This document shows positions 34,443-45,029 of a stretch of 64,000 bases of DNA, in pieces. The position numbers and the translations under genes were made by a program. The stretch spans positions 4,815,501 to 4,879,500 of the forward strand of contig NC_092668.1 in NCBI RefSeq assembly GCF_032118995.1, written 5' to 3'. Under the pieces are notes generated by a model. The model searched no databases. It saw only the letters and a list, made by a program, of their open reading frames with translations, and had not been told where the DNA came from. This stretch comes from Asterias amurensis (Eukaryota > Echinodermata > Asteroidea > Forcipulatida > Asteriidae). The stretch's first letter is position 1. Every line of letters starts with the position of its first letter.

Positions 34443-34961
34443 ATTTACTGCCCTGGCATGTAACTATTTCAAAGATTTGCTGTTGTGATTTATTGATCAT
34501 AACTCCAAAAACATTCAGGTACCAGTATACTGATCCGTCTGGGCGAATTACACCCCTGGCAAAATAGCCTTTTAAACGATGTCTTTATTACACTTCCGTA
34601 AAACAAAAAAAGAAAATCCACCACAACAAAATTAATTGTATTGTATTGAATTTTATTTCCACAAAAAAACCCGAACAAACCCCGTACCCTGGGGAAGGGT
34701 TACAACAATAACAACATTTTAACTTACAATGCAACAAAGACTAATAAAAACAAGTACGTATACAATCTCAGTCCCCAATTCATAATTAATTAATTTCTTG
34801 GAGCATGACATGTTACGAGTAAATCGTGCTTAGATTTGATTCAAGCCCGTTCTCGTGTAAGAGGTCCCTAACTAGCAAACAAGCCGTATAGTGCCCACTC
34901 GCGGTCAAAATGTAGCTAAATATTGTGGTCCCGCGTGCAAAACAGGGCGGGGAAATGCACA

Positions 34962-35102
34962 TTAAAGGGGCACGTTGCCCTATTAAGGGCGAATTGGTCT
35001 ACCAAAGTGTTTGGAACCGTCTGTTATGAAATGAATATGGTAGGAAGATGTTTTTAAAGTAGAATACAATGATTCACACTAATATGCCTCAAAATTGCAC
35101 AG
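34962..35102. mobile_element. Family A MITE, left half
   Basis: TTAAAGGGGCACGTTGCCC start through TGCCTCAAAATTGCACAG. Confidence 0.7.
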
Positions 35103-35104
35103 AT

Positions 35105-35657
35105 GACTGAGACGCCTATTTCCGACAGTCTCCGGCTCCGTTCGCGTGTAGTCTTGGTGCAACACGTTTTCCTTTCACACACAGCGCAGCACAAATAAAC
35201 TACGCGAGAGCTCTACTTTCTTACATGTCTTATAGCCTGCTAAGCACAAAAACTCGCTGAGCACAGAAAAGTATTGCTTATTATAGGTTTTCTCGGTCAA
35301 TTTTGGAAAATATGAGCAGCCAATTTAACCAACAGCTTATTCTATTTGGCACGAAATTGAATGCTACTGAAAAGGGTAATTCAATTTCTTTTTAAGACTA
35401 GTCAAATGTACTTTTACGTTATTCGATTTAACAAAATAATCATTCAATTTAACAATTCATCAAAGCAGCATTCAAATTCACAGACGCTTCTTGAGGCGTG
35501 TGTGTCACGAAAAAGAATTACGATACGCTAAATTGAACAGAGTACTAAAGGAATTTGACTCGACTCAAAGCGAAATTGAACGGCCGAATTCTGAATTTGA
35601 AACGCAGTAACAAGTTGAGAGGCAAAACAGTTATAATTCGAACGGCACGCATGAACA
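35105..35657. other. Intergenic, no gene seen
   Basis: Unique-looking sequence; repeated ATTCAATTTAACA words at 35330-35600. Nothing recognised. Confidence 0.3.
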
Positions 35658-36039
35658 TTAAAGGAACACGTTACCTTGGATCGGTCGAGTTGGTCTTTGA
35701 AAAGCGATTGTTATAAAATGCACATGGGTAGAAAGATGTTGTAAAAGTAGAATACAATGATCCACACAAACATGCCTCGAAATTGCACGGTTTTCCTTTT
35801 ACCTCGTCGACTAACACGGTCGGCCATTTATGGGAGTCAAACTTTTGACTCCCATAAATGGCCGACCGTGTTAGTTTGCACAGTAAAAGGAAAACCACGC
35901 AATTTCGGGGCAAATTTGTGTGGATCATTGTATTCTACTTTTACAACATCTTTCCAACCATATGCATTTTATAGAAAACGGTTACAAGACGCTTTTTATA
36001 TACCAACTCGTCCGATCCAAGGCAACGTGTTCCTTTAAA
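35658..36039. mobile_element. Family A MITE, complete
   Basis: TTAAAGGAACACGTTACC to GGCAACGTGTTCCTTTAA; central hairpin GGCCATTTATGGGAGTCAAA at 35822. The 85- and 93-codon frames on opposite strands here mirror each other and are not genes. Confidence 0.9.
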
Positions 36040-36129
36040 TTGACTGCTCATTTGCCGAATTTGACCGACAAAACCTATACAAAAACAGATAATTATACCA
36101 TCCACAATTAGATTAAGTTTACATTGTTG

Positions 36130-36613
36130 CGACTGCATGTCCTACTCATTTTTTTGCTTAGCAAAGAAATTTGTCAAGCAGTATTTTCTGCTTAAAGGCA
36201 CTGATGGACACCTTTGGTAATTTTCATAGACCACCAGTCTTCTCACTTGGTGTATCTGAACAAAATGCATAACAATAACAATCCTGTGAAAATTTGGTCT
36301 CAAGATTGGTCGCCGAAGTTGCGAGAGAGTAGCGGAAGAAAAAACACCCTATAGTTGCACATTACGTTGTGCGCTTTCAGATGCTTGAATTCGATACCTC
36401 AGCTGAGGTCTCGAATTTAATTCAAATATTTTACTGAGAAGTTACTTCTTTCTCAAAAACTACGATATTCGATCCAGAGGGAGCCGTTTCTCACAATGTT
36501 TTATACTATCAACAGGTCTCCGTTGCTTGTTACCAAATAAGTTTTGATGCTAACAATTATTTTAAGTTACTACCAATAGTGTCCAGTGCCTTTAACAGCT
36601 TTATGAAATTGGG
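36130..36613. mobile_element. Family E repeat split by a family B insertion
   Basis: E sequence ends TATTTTCTGC at 36191 and resumes CAGCTTTATGAAATTGGGG after 36595; removing B and one TTAA restores the E word seen at 7640-7668. Confidence 0.75.
36192..36595. mobile_element. Family B MITE with readable TTAA duplication
   Basis: TTAA at 36192-36195 and 36592-36595 flank AGGCACTG and CAGTGCCT ends. Lies just 16 bp past the stop codon of peptide gene 2 on its 3' side. Confidence 0.9.
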
Positions 36614-36628
36614 GGCTGGATGTTTGTT

Positions 36629-37367
36629 TTACTCTTCAGGCAGAAGATCCGTATTGACGTCCAAACCACCGTCGTTGACATGCATCTTTGACTCACGAAA
36701 GCCTTCTGCAAAAGGGAGAAATGTTAGTTAAAAATCTGGGTTTTGAGTGTTGTTGAATAATATTGAAAGATATGATTTGAAACTCCATATATAGTGGCAA
36801 CCCGATACAGAAAGGTTTTCGGTAACACCATGTAATGATAATCTCTAAATGAGTTTGGGAGGTTCTGAAAAGAACCGTTGGTTTCAACGCTCTGATCATC
36901 TTCTGGATCGCCTTCAGAGCATATACCATTTTAGTTCTTAGGGTTAATCTGTTATTGCCAATCTTCCACAGCTGCTACCAAGTGTTTTTGTTCTTATAAT
37001 GTCGCTCTATTTTTACATTCGTTCCATTTTGTTGTACATGTTATATACTTTGCTTGGTTTGTTTCTTAATAATCTTATGGGTTATATTTTGTTTTATCTA
37101 CCAGCGTTCAGTTTTGGTCTATTGTCATTATCTTGCCATAATGTTTGTGCCAGCTCGGAGTTTAATGATTTTAATTTAATGTGGCGTTTTGTACTTTTAT
37201 ATGTTATTATATCTACATTTTTAAAATTCATGCTTTTATTTTCTGTATTTTTATAAACATATATGTTTTTTGTTGGAGGGGTCTGGGAGGGCACATCGCT
37301 TTGATGACAGTTTTTAAAACTTTTGGCTTACCCTGGACGGCCCCTGCCAACAAAGAATTATGTCCGA

Positions 37368-37407
<40 letters not shown>

Positions 37408-40400
37408 AAAACGTCGAGTTGAAACCAACGGTTCTTTTCAGAACACCCCAACTCATATTTATAGAGATCATCATAGTGACATGGTGCTACCGAAAACCTT
37501 TCAACTGAAAGGTAACATGTTTTCAGACAGTGTTCTGTTGCACATCAATCAGTAATCTTTCAATTTGGAAAGACGGTTATTTTCAATTAGTTGAACTATT
37601 TCACTTTCTAGTTTGTAACGAATCTACCAGTAAGTGTACATGCGTTCGGGCAGGGCAGGGAAAAGCAGCCATTTTGGATTTCATAGTGACTCTTGAAAGT
37701 GCGTTTTGACTGTGCAGATCGATCAATGGACCAATCCGGCCTATCAATCAAACTGTGCGCGTTCACCCATTTGACCAATCACAGCAATGATTGTGGTCGG
37801 ACAAACTCGGTCATGCGTGCGCGTATATTTGGCACGCGCGGCAGAATCGTGCAGAATGTCATTGGGAGTGTTCGTACGCGTGTCTTGCTCACGTGCGCGG
37901 TGGGCGGAGCGTAGTGGAAAGCCGGAACGGTCCATTCATCTAGGGTCCCCTTAGCAAATTTTCAGTGATAGAGACATTGCCACTTCGCAATACTTTTTGA
38001 GTGCCATCTTTTTCGTCCCCTGATGACGTCATAATCATTGCCCAAAATTTCGATTACTGCAACATGTTTACGAATCTACAGTTGAGTGCATTGCACAAAA
38101 TCTACACTTTCATCAATAGAGCCACTTCAAAGAAACGGTTGAATGACAATTAATTTGATCGCGTTCGTTACTGTATTTTGTGCTGGTCGGTGTGGCAGGA
38201 GATTCTGTACCCAGAGGTTCAGTACCCCCCCCCCCCCCACCCCGTACGGCAAAACTTCTTCTGATAGCGTCCTCTTTTGATTCATCCTCATCCAACCCAC
38301 ATGATAATTTCCCATAATGGGTGGCCGAATCTCCGGCTGAGACACTAGAATAGACCCTTCCCATGAAATATGTAATTTTCACATAGCGCGTGCGCACTAA
38401 CGTTTTGGTTGGCAACATGAGGGAACATCGCGCTGTTTTGTACACGGCTAATGGGTGCGTGACGCAGACGCAATTGCGCGTCTGCTTAGTGCACAACTCT
38501 ATGGCGTTTGCCAACCAACAGGGTCTGTACGCATGCGTGAATGTGATTAGCATATTTCATGAGAAGAGTCCATTCCCTGGGACACCGGCCTGGGACACCG
38601 GCAACTACAGGATTTGAAAGGTTTCCCGTAATCGGGCTTTAATAATCACTTACCCACAACATTTTGCAGAACTGCAAAATAACCAGCAGGACTAGTATCG
38701 ATCTTGTTGTTCGTTGTCTTTTTAGGCTGGTCAACAGTCAGTTTTCCATCAGGGCTGACAACGCCTTCGGCCATTGACTCTGAATATTATGTAATTTATA
38801 AAAAGATAGTTATAAAAAAATATTGCACTGTTATCAGCTGAGATCTCAAATTTAAGCATCTGAAAGCACACAACTTGGTGCGACAAAGGTGTTTTTCTTC
38901 AATTGTCCTCTCTCGCCACTTCGATGAACAATTGAGTTCAAATTTTCACAGGTTTGTTATTTTAAGCAAAATTCTTGAGAATAATACACCAATGAGAATA
39001 CTGGGCCCAGTTTCATGGCTCTGCTTACCGTAAGCACAGAATCGGCGCCTATGGAAGTAGGGAATTCTGTGCTTACGGCAAGCGTATTTCACGGGTTAGC
39101 GGCGAATTCAGCGCGTGCGTACGCCACGTTATACTAGGCATTCTACGCTTTCAAGGCTAGGGCAGAAATTCGGCGCTTGCACGTATAAGCAGGGAATCGT
39201 GATCGTAAGCGCAGAACTCGGCGGAAGCAGAGCCATGACATTGGGCCCTGGGGTGGATTTCACAAAGAGTTAGGACTAGTCTTATCTCGAGTTAGGACCA
39301 GTTACTCGTACAGCTACTTAGGACTATCCATGCAATTTGTATATCTCCTAAGGACTAGTCCTAAGTTAGGCTAGTCCTAACTCTTTGTGAAATCGACCCC
39401 AGGTCTTTGACAAATACCAAAGGTCTCCAGCGCCTTTAAGTTTGTGTGTGTGTGGGGGGGGGGGGGGGCTTCTAAAAGCAAGGCTGTTGGATTGAGCCCC
39501 CCCCCCCCCCCACGAATTTGTGTAAAAATAATTATACCTATCTATGAAAAAGAACAATACATTTTTATAATAGACGCACAAACTAGTTACGCTAGGAGGT
39601 CTCGACTACAATACTGGCACTCTGCTGACATACCTAGCTTAGAGAAGCGGGCGATGGAGGCCGATGAGACAGCTGGCCGCCTCCTTCTTCTTCGTCTAAG
39701 CCACGCCCCTGAAGAAAATAATCCACTTAAATCAGTTAAAAAACAAAAAGTAATAGCTCAGCTGTAGGCTACAACTGCTCAAGACGAGTGGAGCTCTCAT
39801 GAAGACGAGCAGAGTATACTGTTCGAAACGTCGAGACCACACCGACTCAATTTCCGAGACAACGCTCCTCCTCATAGGGATTTTACCATGGTTGTACCCG
39901 CAACTATTATTCTACGCAAAAAAGCAAAAGCTTCACACATCACTAACTCAATATTAACCCAGAGCTATGTCACTTGGCACACCGTACCGATTTTGTTCAT
40001 AAACAGTTTCCATATCTATACCTCCATGCTTCAAATAAACCTTTTCTGATCGTTTTCTTTTGTTTCTCTTCGCACCTTGCACCGCCGACCAACGACGTCA
40101 CCAACATACCATCTAAGTGTGGCTTCCTATGTGAGCTGTATTGGGATTTACTTTACTCACTATAGTGTTCATAGGTTTTGGAGGTACGTCGGTCGGTCGA
40201 CCACGTCAGAGCCAATGAACAGCTCTCCCTGGGTAGCTCCACCCACAACTAACATTCATGACGAACGTTGCACAAGGTTCCTTTATTGTAAGTAACTTAC
40301 AAGGTGAATATTCATGCATCTGCCTCTGCGATGACGAAACACCTGGGCCCAATTTCATAGAGCTGCTTAGCATAACAATTTGCTTAGCATGAAATTGCTT

Positions 40401-41268
40401 CCTTGATAAAAACAGGATTACCAAACAAAATTTCCACGTGATTTTCAGGATAAGCAAACAACAGTTGAATACCAGTAACAAGCAATATGCAACAAATGGA
40501 CATTTTGGTTGGTAATCCTGTTTTTATCAAGGAAGAAATTTCATGCTAAGCAATTTGTTGTGCTTAGCAGCTCTATGAAATTGGGCCCTGGTAATATGCT
40601 TACCCGCGCTATTCAAAGGCGAATGAATAGACTGTGTGCTTGTGACATACCGAGTGAAACCGTGGAGGTAGAAATATACCTCCATGGTCCAACGGATGAG
40701 TGGAGACAGTCCTGCACAGTCTATGAAGCAATAAAGACTTATTATGGTCTCATCAGGGGTGCATTTTTAATAATAGAGGGGACTCTTTGTGTTACTTGTT
40801 ATGTCAAAAGCGCGTCTATTCATTTGCCTTCAAATAGCTCGGGTAAGCTTACAAGTTTTTTGTCATCGCAAAGGCCGATGCATGAATATTCACCTTGCTA
40901 ATGGTGCGAACGTTTATCTTCCCTGGGTCGACCCCGGTGTGTGGCGTTTTTTTTTTTTTACCAGGACGAACGTGGGTAATTATCTGCACACACTCGTCCT
41001 TGGAAAATAAACCGCCACACACCGGGGTCGACCCAGGGAAGCTAAACGAACGCACCCAATAAAGGAACCTTGGGCAACGTCTGTCGTGTATGTACATATT
41101 ATGTGTAATTGTGGGTGGAGCTACCCAGGGAGGGCTGTTCATTGGCTCTGACGTGGTCGACCGGCCGACGTACCTCCAAAACCTATGAACACTAGTGAGA
41201 CTCAATGGCTTACCAGTGTCGGGTACAAGAAGCAACACAGCAACGAGGACTAACAGTAACAATTTCAT
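36629..41268 (-). CDS. Small secreted cationic peptide precursor, copy 2 (unrecognised family)
   Basis: Paralogue of the gene at 26380-30379. Coding exons in transcript order: 41268-41214, 39708-39634, 38779-38654, 36705-36629. They total 333 nt, 110 residues plus TAA, again with three phase-1 introns. The signal peptide MKLLLLVLVAVLLLVPDT differs from copy 1 at one residue, and the adjoining untranslated sequence is also similar, pointing to a fairly recent duplication. The exon-2 segment is GAWLRRRRRRPAVSSASIAR then FSKL: eight basic and no acidic residues, and it matches copy 1 only at its start (GA, RRR) and end (SIAR, L). The acidic tail (about -6) keeps IDTSPAGYFAVLQNVVE and KMHVNDGG. 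Exon 1 continues 5' to an acceptor at 41321. No cysteines, no membrane segment beyond the signal. Function unknown; a host-defence peptide is the first guess. A possible additional exon lies in intron 3 near 38257-38339. Confidence 0.75.
36815..37500. mobile_element. Family M repeat split by a LINE-like tail
   Basis: M blocks at 36815-36935 and, inverted, 37405-37500 (GTCGAGTTGAAACCAACGG). Confidence 0.5.
36945..37400 (+). mobile_element. Retroposon 3' tail with poly(A)
   Basis: T-rich sequence ending TGTCCGAAGTTT followed by about 27 A at 37373-37400. Resembles the 3' untranslated end of a LINE; no reverse transcriptase seen. Lies in intron 3 of peptide gene 2. Confidence 0.5.
38257..38339 (-). 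other. Possible extra exon or decayed exon in intron 3 of peptide gene 2
   Basis: Minus strand: TCTCAG acceptor, then an open frame encoding GDSATHYGKLSCGLDEDESK and EDAIRRS, followed by a GGGTGGGG donor-like site. It would keep phase 1 at both ends. A related but interrupted sequence is at 29955-30045. Alternatively a dispersed repeat. Confidence 0.3.
38350..38578. mobile_element. Palindromic MITE V
   Basis: AATAGACCCTTCCCATGAAA and TTTCATGAGAAGAGTCCATT ends; arms pair at GTTGGCAAC and GACGCAGACGCAATTG. The empty site is seen at 30035-30045. Confidence 0.7.
39004..39242. mobile_element. Family F palindromic repeat
   Basis: GGGCCCAGTTTCATGGCTCT to GCCATGACATTGGGCCC, with TTACCGTAAGCACAGAAT and GTAAGCGCAGAACTCGG arms. 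Confidence 0.65.
39243..39402. mobile_element. Family D palindromic repeat
   Basis: GGGTGGATTTCACAAAGAG and CTCTTTGTGAAATCGACCC ends. Confidence 0.75.
39456..39510. repeat. G-run and C-run pair
   Basis: About 16 G at 39454-39468 and 14 C at 39499-39512 with a 30-bp spacer; hairpin-forming. Confidence 0.7.
40345..40592. mobile_element. Family E palindromic repeat, complete
   Basis: GGGCCCAATTTCATAGAGC and GCTCTATGAAATTGGGCCC ends, with TTGATAAAAACAGGATTACC arms. Confidence 0.8.
40907..41060. mobile_element. Family I palindromic MITE
   Basis: CGAACGTTTATCTTCCC start and GAAGCTAAACGAACGCACCC end; nested in element U. Confidence 0.75.
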
Positions 41269-41394
41269 CTTAAATCCCGCAGGCTCTTGTGGTGCAGTCT
41301 TGAATCAATCAATCAGTCAGACTGCAAGAAACAATATTCCAATGTTTGAACGTTTATATTTTTGTAAACACAATTCCTTCTAGCAGGTATAAAC

Positions 41395-42215
41395 GTAGGC
41401 CTAACATGTTCCGACACCCCTCTGTTCTGATACCCAAAGTGTATTTTAACCCTAACTCCTAACCCGTGTCATCCAACCTTAATAACCTGTAAATCATCGG
41501 GGTTTTTTTCTTTCGGAACAGCGGAAACCCCAAGGTTCACATTCCAACACGCGAGAACAGGCTGTTCCGTAGAAGCCCAGCCTGCTGCCTACGGAAGCTT
41601 AAATTGCCTTCACGCTACTGCGTTAATAACACTGTTAATTTTAACGGAAACACGGAATCCAAGTATCTCAGAATCACCATTTATACGATCAGATCTTCGA
41701 AACAGGGAGCTCTATAGACAAATAGGGACACGTTCCCCTTACAAAAAAGTTCTATAGAATTCTATAAAAATAGACCCGCAACGTGAACGTCAACGTCAAA
41801 AAATCGTGTCGTTAACGTTTTAAGCATAGTAAACGTGAAGTTCCGTTTTTGTCACGTCATTTCCGTACGTGCAGACGTCATACGTGAGCATGCAATAAGC
41901 CCAAGGTGGTGACGTCACCTATAAACAACACATTTTTAACCTTCACGCTCGCGTGCAACCGAGTTGACTTGGGAAAAGTTTGACATGAAAAAAGACCAAG
42001 TTGGCTTCGTTACCGCTGTAATGCTTCTCCCCCAGATATTGTATTCCAGTAACAGCATTTTCTTCGTGAAAAATACCGCTCTAGATTTCTGTTGACATGG
42101 AGCTTCTCAAAACCATAGTTTCATGGATATATCTACAATAAACAAACTATGTTCAAATTACCAATCCCTTAGGAAGGTCGTTTCAAGAATATTGAGAAAA
42201 CAGTCAGATTATTTT
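41395..42215. other. Intron between leader c and signal exon of peptide gene 2, unassigned
   Basis: No repeat family recognised. CCCTTACAAAAAAGTTCTAT at 41735 recurs at 57048, hinting at a low-copy repeat. Confidence 0.3.
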
Positions 42216-42217
42216 GT

Positions 42218-43110
42218 TTAAAGACAGTGGACCCTATTGGTAATTGTCAAAGACCAGTCTTCTCACTATGGGGGTATCTCAACAAATGCATAAAATAACA
42301 AACCTGTGAAAATTTGAACTCAATTGTTCATCGAAGTTGCGAGATAACAGTGAAAGAAAAAACACCCTGGTTACACGAAGTTGTGTGCTTTCAGATGCTT
42401 GATTTCGATACCTCAAATTATACACTTGAGATCTCGAAATCAAATTCGTGGAAAATTACTTCTTTCTCGAAAACTACATCACTTCAGAGGGAGCCGTTTC
42501 TCAAAATGTTTTATATTATCACACCCCTTACACGTATTCTGGCTGCTCATTGGTTTAGAGCGCGTCACATGACATGTCTTAGTTTTGCTAGACGACGGCC
42601 ATGTGATAGTGCGTCGGTTTGCCGTGCGCTAGTCCGAAGACTAGCACACGGCGTACAGTACCCAGACGTCCGTTGCGTGTACGAGGATGATACATTTATA
42701 GTCTGTAACCATTTCGGATTGCACGACACTACATGCAGCACAGTAAAAGTTTTTGCAATCTGTATTCGCGTCGTCCGTGGATTGTAGCATTCAGGTCTGT
42801 AACTTAATAATAATAGTACAGTATTTAGAAATGTTTGGGGTGTTATAAAACAAATATTGACTACTTTTACTCGTGCAATGATTAAAACTATGACTCCCTC
42901 GGTGATCCCCGTAGCATTCTATTTTCCCTCGGCTTCGCCTCGGGAAAATAGAACGCTCCGGGAATCACCTCGGGAGTCATAGTTTTAACCATAGCACTCG
43001 AAGCAGTAAATATTTGTATACTATCAACCTCTCCCCATTACTCATTACCAAGTAAGGTTTTATGCTAATAGTTATTTGGAGTAATTACCAATAGTGTCCA
43101 CTGCCTTTAA
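42218..43110. mobile_element. Family B MITE interrupted by family P
   Basis: TTAAAGACAGTGGACCCTAT start and CCACTGCCTTTAA end; the family word TTTTATACTATCAACC is split at 42515/43019. Confidence 0.8.
42516..43018. mobile_element. Family P element
   Basis: Shares TTGGTTTAGAGCGCGTCA, GGGGTGTTATAAAACAAA and the hairpin with CCTCGGCTTCGCCTCGGG with the inverted copy at 29095-29862. Confidence 0.7.
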
Positions 43111-43439
43111 CGCTGTTTACTTTATAGTTTTCCAAGAACTAGATCTATTCATACAAATTAGGCAACGTTCCGCATCGTGTACGCTACGCAACACACCTGG
43201 CTTTTCATCTGCCTCAAAGCGGCACCCCGCGATTCTGACTTAAAATCGACGGGTGTTGCGTAGTTTTTCTTTTCTACTTTTTCAATCGTCATCTACATTT
43301 TTTTACGAGCGTATCAGTCTCACCATACATATTCCGCAAAAGAACAAGTAAATCTTATATGAAAGCCAAGTTCAAATGTTTTACTGGAATTTTTTGTTTT
43401 TAACTTGACATAAACCGTAAAACAATTCGATAGCAAACT

Positions 43440-43571
43440 TGCTCATAATCTCTACACTACACTAGAAAGTTTTTTTTTTTTTTTGCCTGAAATTATTTTA
43501 ACATTGTGGTTCTCTGTTTTATGTAATTAATAAAAGAAGTGAATGAGATAGTTTATACTTTTGGAAGCTCG
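43440..43571. other. No feature beyond a T-run
   Basis: T-run at 43469-43484; nothing else recognised between the two B copies. Confidence 0.3.
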
Positions 43572-43579
43572 AGAAACCG

Positions 43580-43939
43580 TAATTGTCAAAGACTAGCCTG
43601 CACAGTTGGTGTATCTCAACATATGCATAAAATAACAAACCTGTGAAAATTTGAGCTCAATCGGTCATCGAAGTTGCGAGATAATAATGAAAGAAAAACC
43701 ACCCTTGTCACACGAAGTTGTGTGCGTTTAGATGGTTGGTTTCGAGACCTCAAGTTCTAAATCTGAGGTCTCGAAATCAAATTCGTGAAAAATCACTTCT
43801 TTCTCGAAAACTATGGCACTTCAGAGGGAGCCGTTTCTCACAATGTTTGATACCATCAACCTCTCCCCATTTACCTCGTCACCAAGAAAGGTTTTATGCT
43901 AATTTTGAGTAATTACCAATAGTGTCCACTGCCTTTAAA
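43580..43939. mobile_element. Family B MITE, outer left end lost
   Basis: AATTGTCAAAGACTAGCC start to CCACTGCCTTTAAA; central pair at 43738-43781. Confidence 0.8.
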
Positions 43940-43940
43940 A

Positions 43941-44232
43941 ACTGACTTGGTAACGAGCATTGTAGAGCTGTTAATATTATAAAACATTGTGGGAAACCAC
44001 TCCCTCTGAAGTAACGTAGTTTTCGAGAAAGGGGTGTTTTTTTCACTAAAATAATAAAAAACTTCACACAAATTCGTCCAACAAGGGTGTTTTTTCTTTT
44101 ATCATTTACTCGCAACTTCGATGACCGACTGAGCCCAAATCTTAACAGGCTTGTGATTTTAAGCTCATGATTGGATACATCAAATGAGAACACTGGTCTT
44201 TGACAATTACCAAAAGTGCACACTGTCTTAAG
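43941..44232. mobile_element. Family B MITE, abutting the previous copy
   Basis: AACTGACTTGGTAACGAGC start to GCACACTGTCTTAA; left terminus missing. Confidence 0.75.
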
Positions 44233-44598
44233 CCATTGGACACTTTCGGAACGGAAACAAATTAAAAGTTCACAGATTTACAAAATAACTAACAGGGTTT
44301 AAAGAAGGTAATGGTGAAGACTTCTCTTGAAATATTATTCCATGAAATGCTTTTACTTTTTGATTTTTTTTTAAACAATATCAATTCTGGATATCGAGAA
44401 TTACGGATTTATTTTAAACACATGTCATGACACGGCGAAACGTGCAGAAACAAGGGTGGGTTTTCCCGTTATTTCTCCCGACTCCGATGACCAATTGAGC
44501 CTAAATTTTCACAGGTTTGTTATGTTATATATTAGTTGTTATACACGAAGTGTGGGCCTAGGATAAAACTGTTTACCGAAAGCGTCCAACGGCTTTAA
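44225..44598. mobile_element. Family C2 palindromic MITE
   Basis: TTAAGCCATTGGACACTTTC start to GCGTCCAACGGCTTTAA; same internal CATGTCATGACACGGCGAAA as 31013. Confidence 0.75.
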
Positions 44599-44620
44599 GA
44601 ACTATGTTATAAGAGTTATG

Positions 44621-45009
44621 TTAAAGGAACACGTTGCCTTGGATCGGACGAGTTGGTCAAAACAAAGCGTTTGTAACCGTTTTTTATATAATGCACATGG
44701 TTGGAAAGATGTTTGAAAAGTAGAATACAATGATCCACACAAGTTTGCCTCGAAATTGCGTAGTTTTCCTTCTACTGTGCGAACTAACACGGTCGGCCAT
44801 TTATGGGAGTCAAAATTTTGACCCCCATAAATGGCCGACGTGTTAGTCGACGAGGTAAAAGGAAAACCGCGCAATTTCGAGGCATGGTTGTGTGGATCAT
44901 TGTATTCTACTTTTACAACATCTTTCTACCCATATGCATTTTATAAAAAACGGTTACAAACGCTTTTCAAAGACCAACACGACCGATAATAGGCAACGTG
45001 TTCCTTTAA
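44621..45009. mobile_element. Family A MITE, complete
   Basis: TTAAAGGAACACGTTGCC to GGCAACGTGTTCCTTTAA; hairpin GGCCATTTATGGGAGTC at 44793. Ends 20 bp from leader exon c. Confidence 0.9.
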
Positions 45010-45029
45010 GAACTATGAAATAAACTTAC

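Larger units (their letters stand above)
38838..39440. mobile_element. Composite family B element carrying F and D
   Basis: B blocks 38838-39003 and 39400-39440 flank family F (39004-39242) and D (39243-39402). The F junction matches that at 19105. Confidence 0.65.
40163..41194. mobile_element. 1-kb element U with ~125-bp terminal inverted repeats
   Basis: TAGTGTTCATAGGTTTTGG at the left and CCAAAACCTATGAACACTA at the right. Arms continue through GGTCGACC, GAGCCAATGAACAGC and GGGTGGAGCTACCC. Contains nested E and I copies; ends 19 bp from the signal exon donor of peptide gene 2. Confidence 0.75.

Noticed and set aside
35671-36038. Conserved frames of 85-111 codons in family A copies (35671, 35757, 47836, 44602)
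   Set aside because: They read across the palindrome of a MITE; opposite-strand frames give the same peptide start. Conservation reflects repeat copies.
37181-37555. Hydrophobic frames 36999-37256 and 37181-37555, possible membrane proteins
   Set aside because: T-rich 3' tail of a retroposon followed by poly(A); Phe/Leu-rich content is compositional.
42314-42787. 157-codon frame with a Cys/Arg-rich C-terminal half
   Set aside because: Starts in family B and crosses into family P; the chimeric frame is accidental and the inverted P copy does not keep it.
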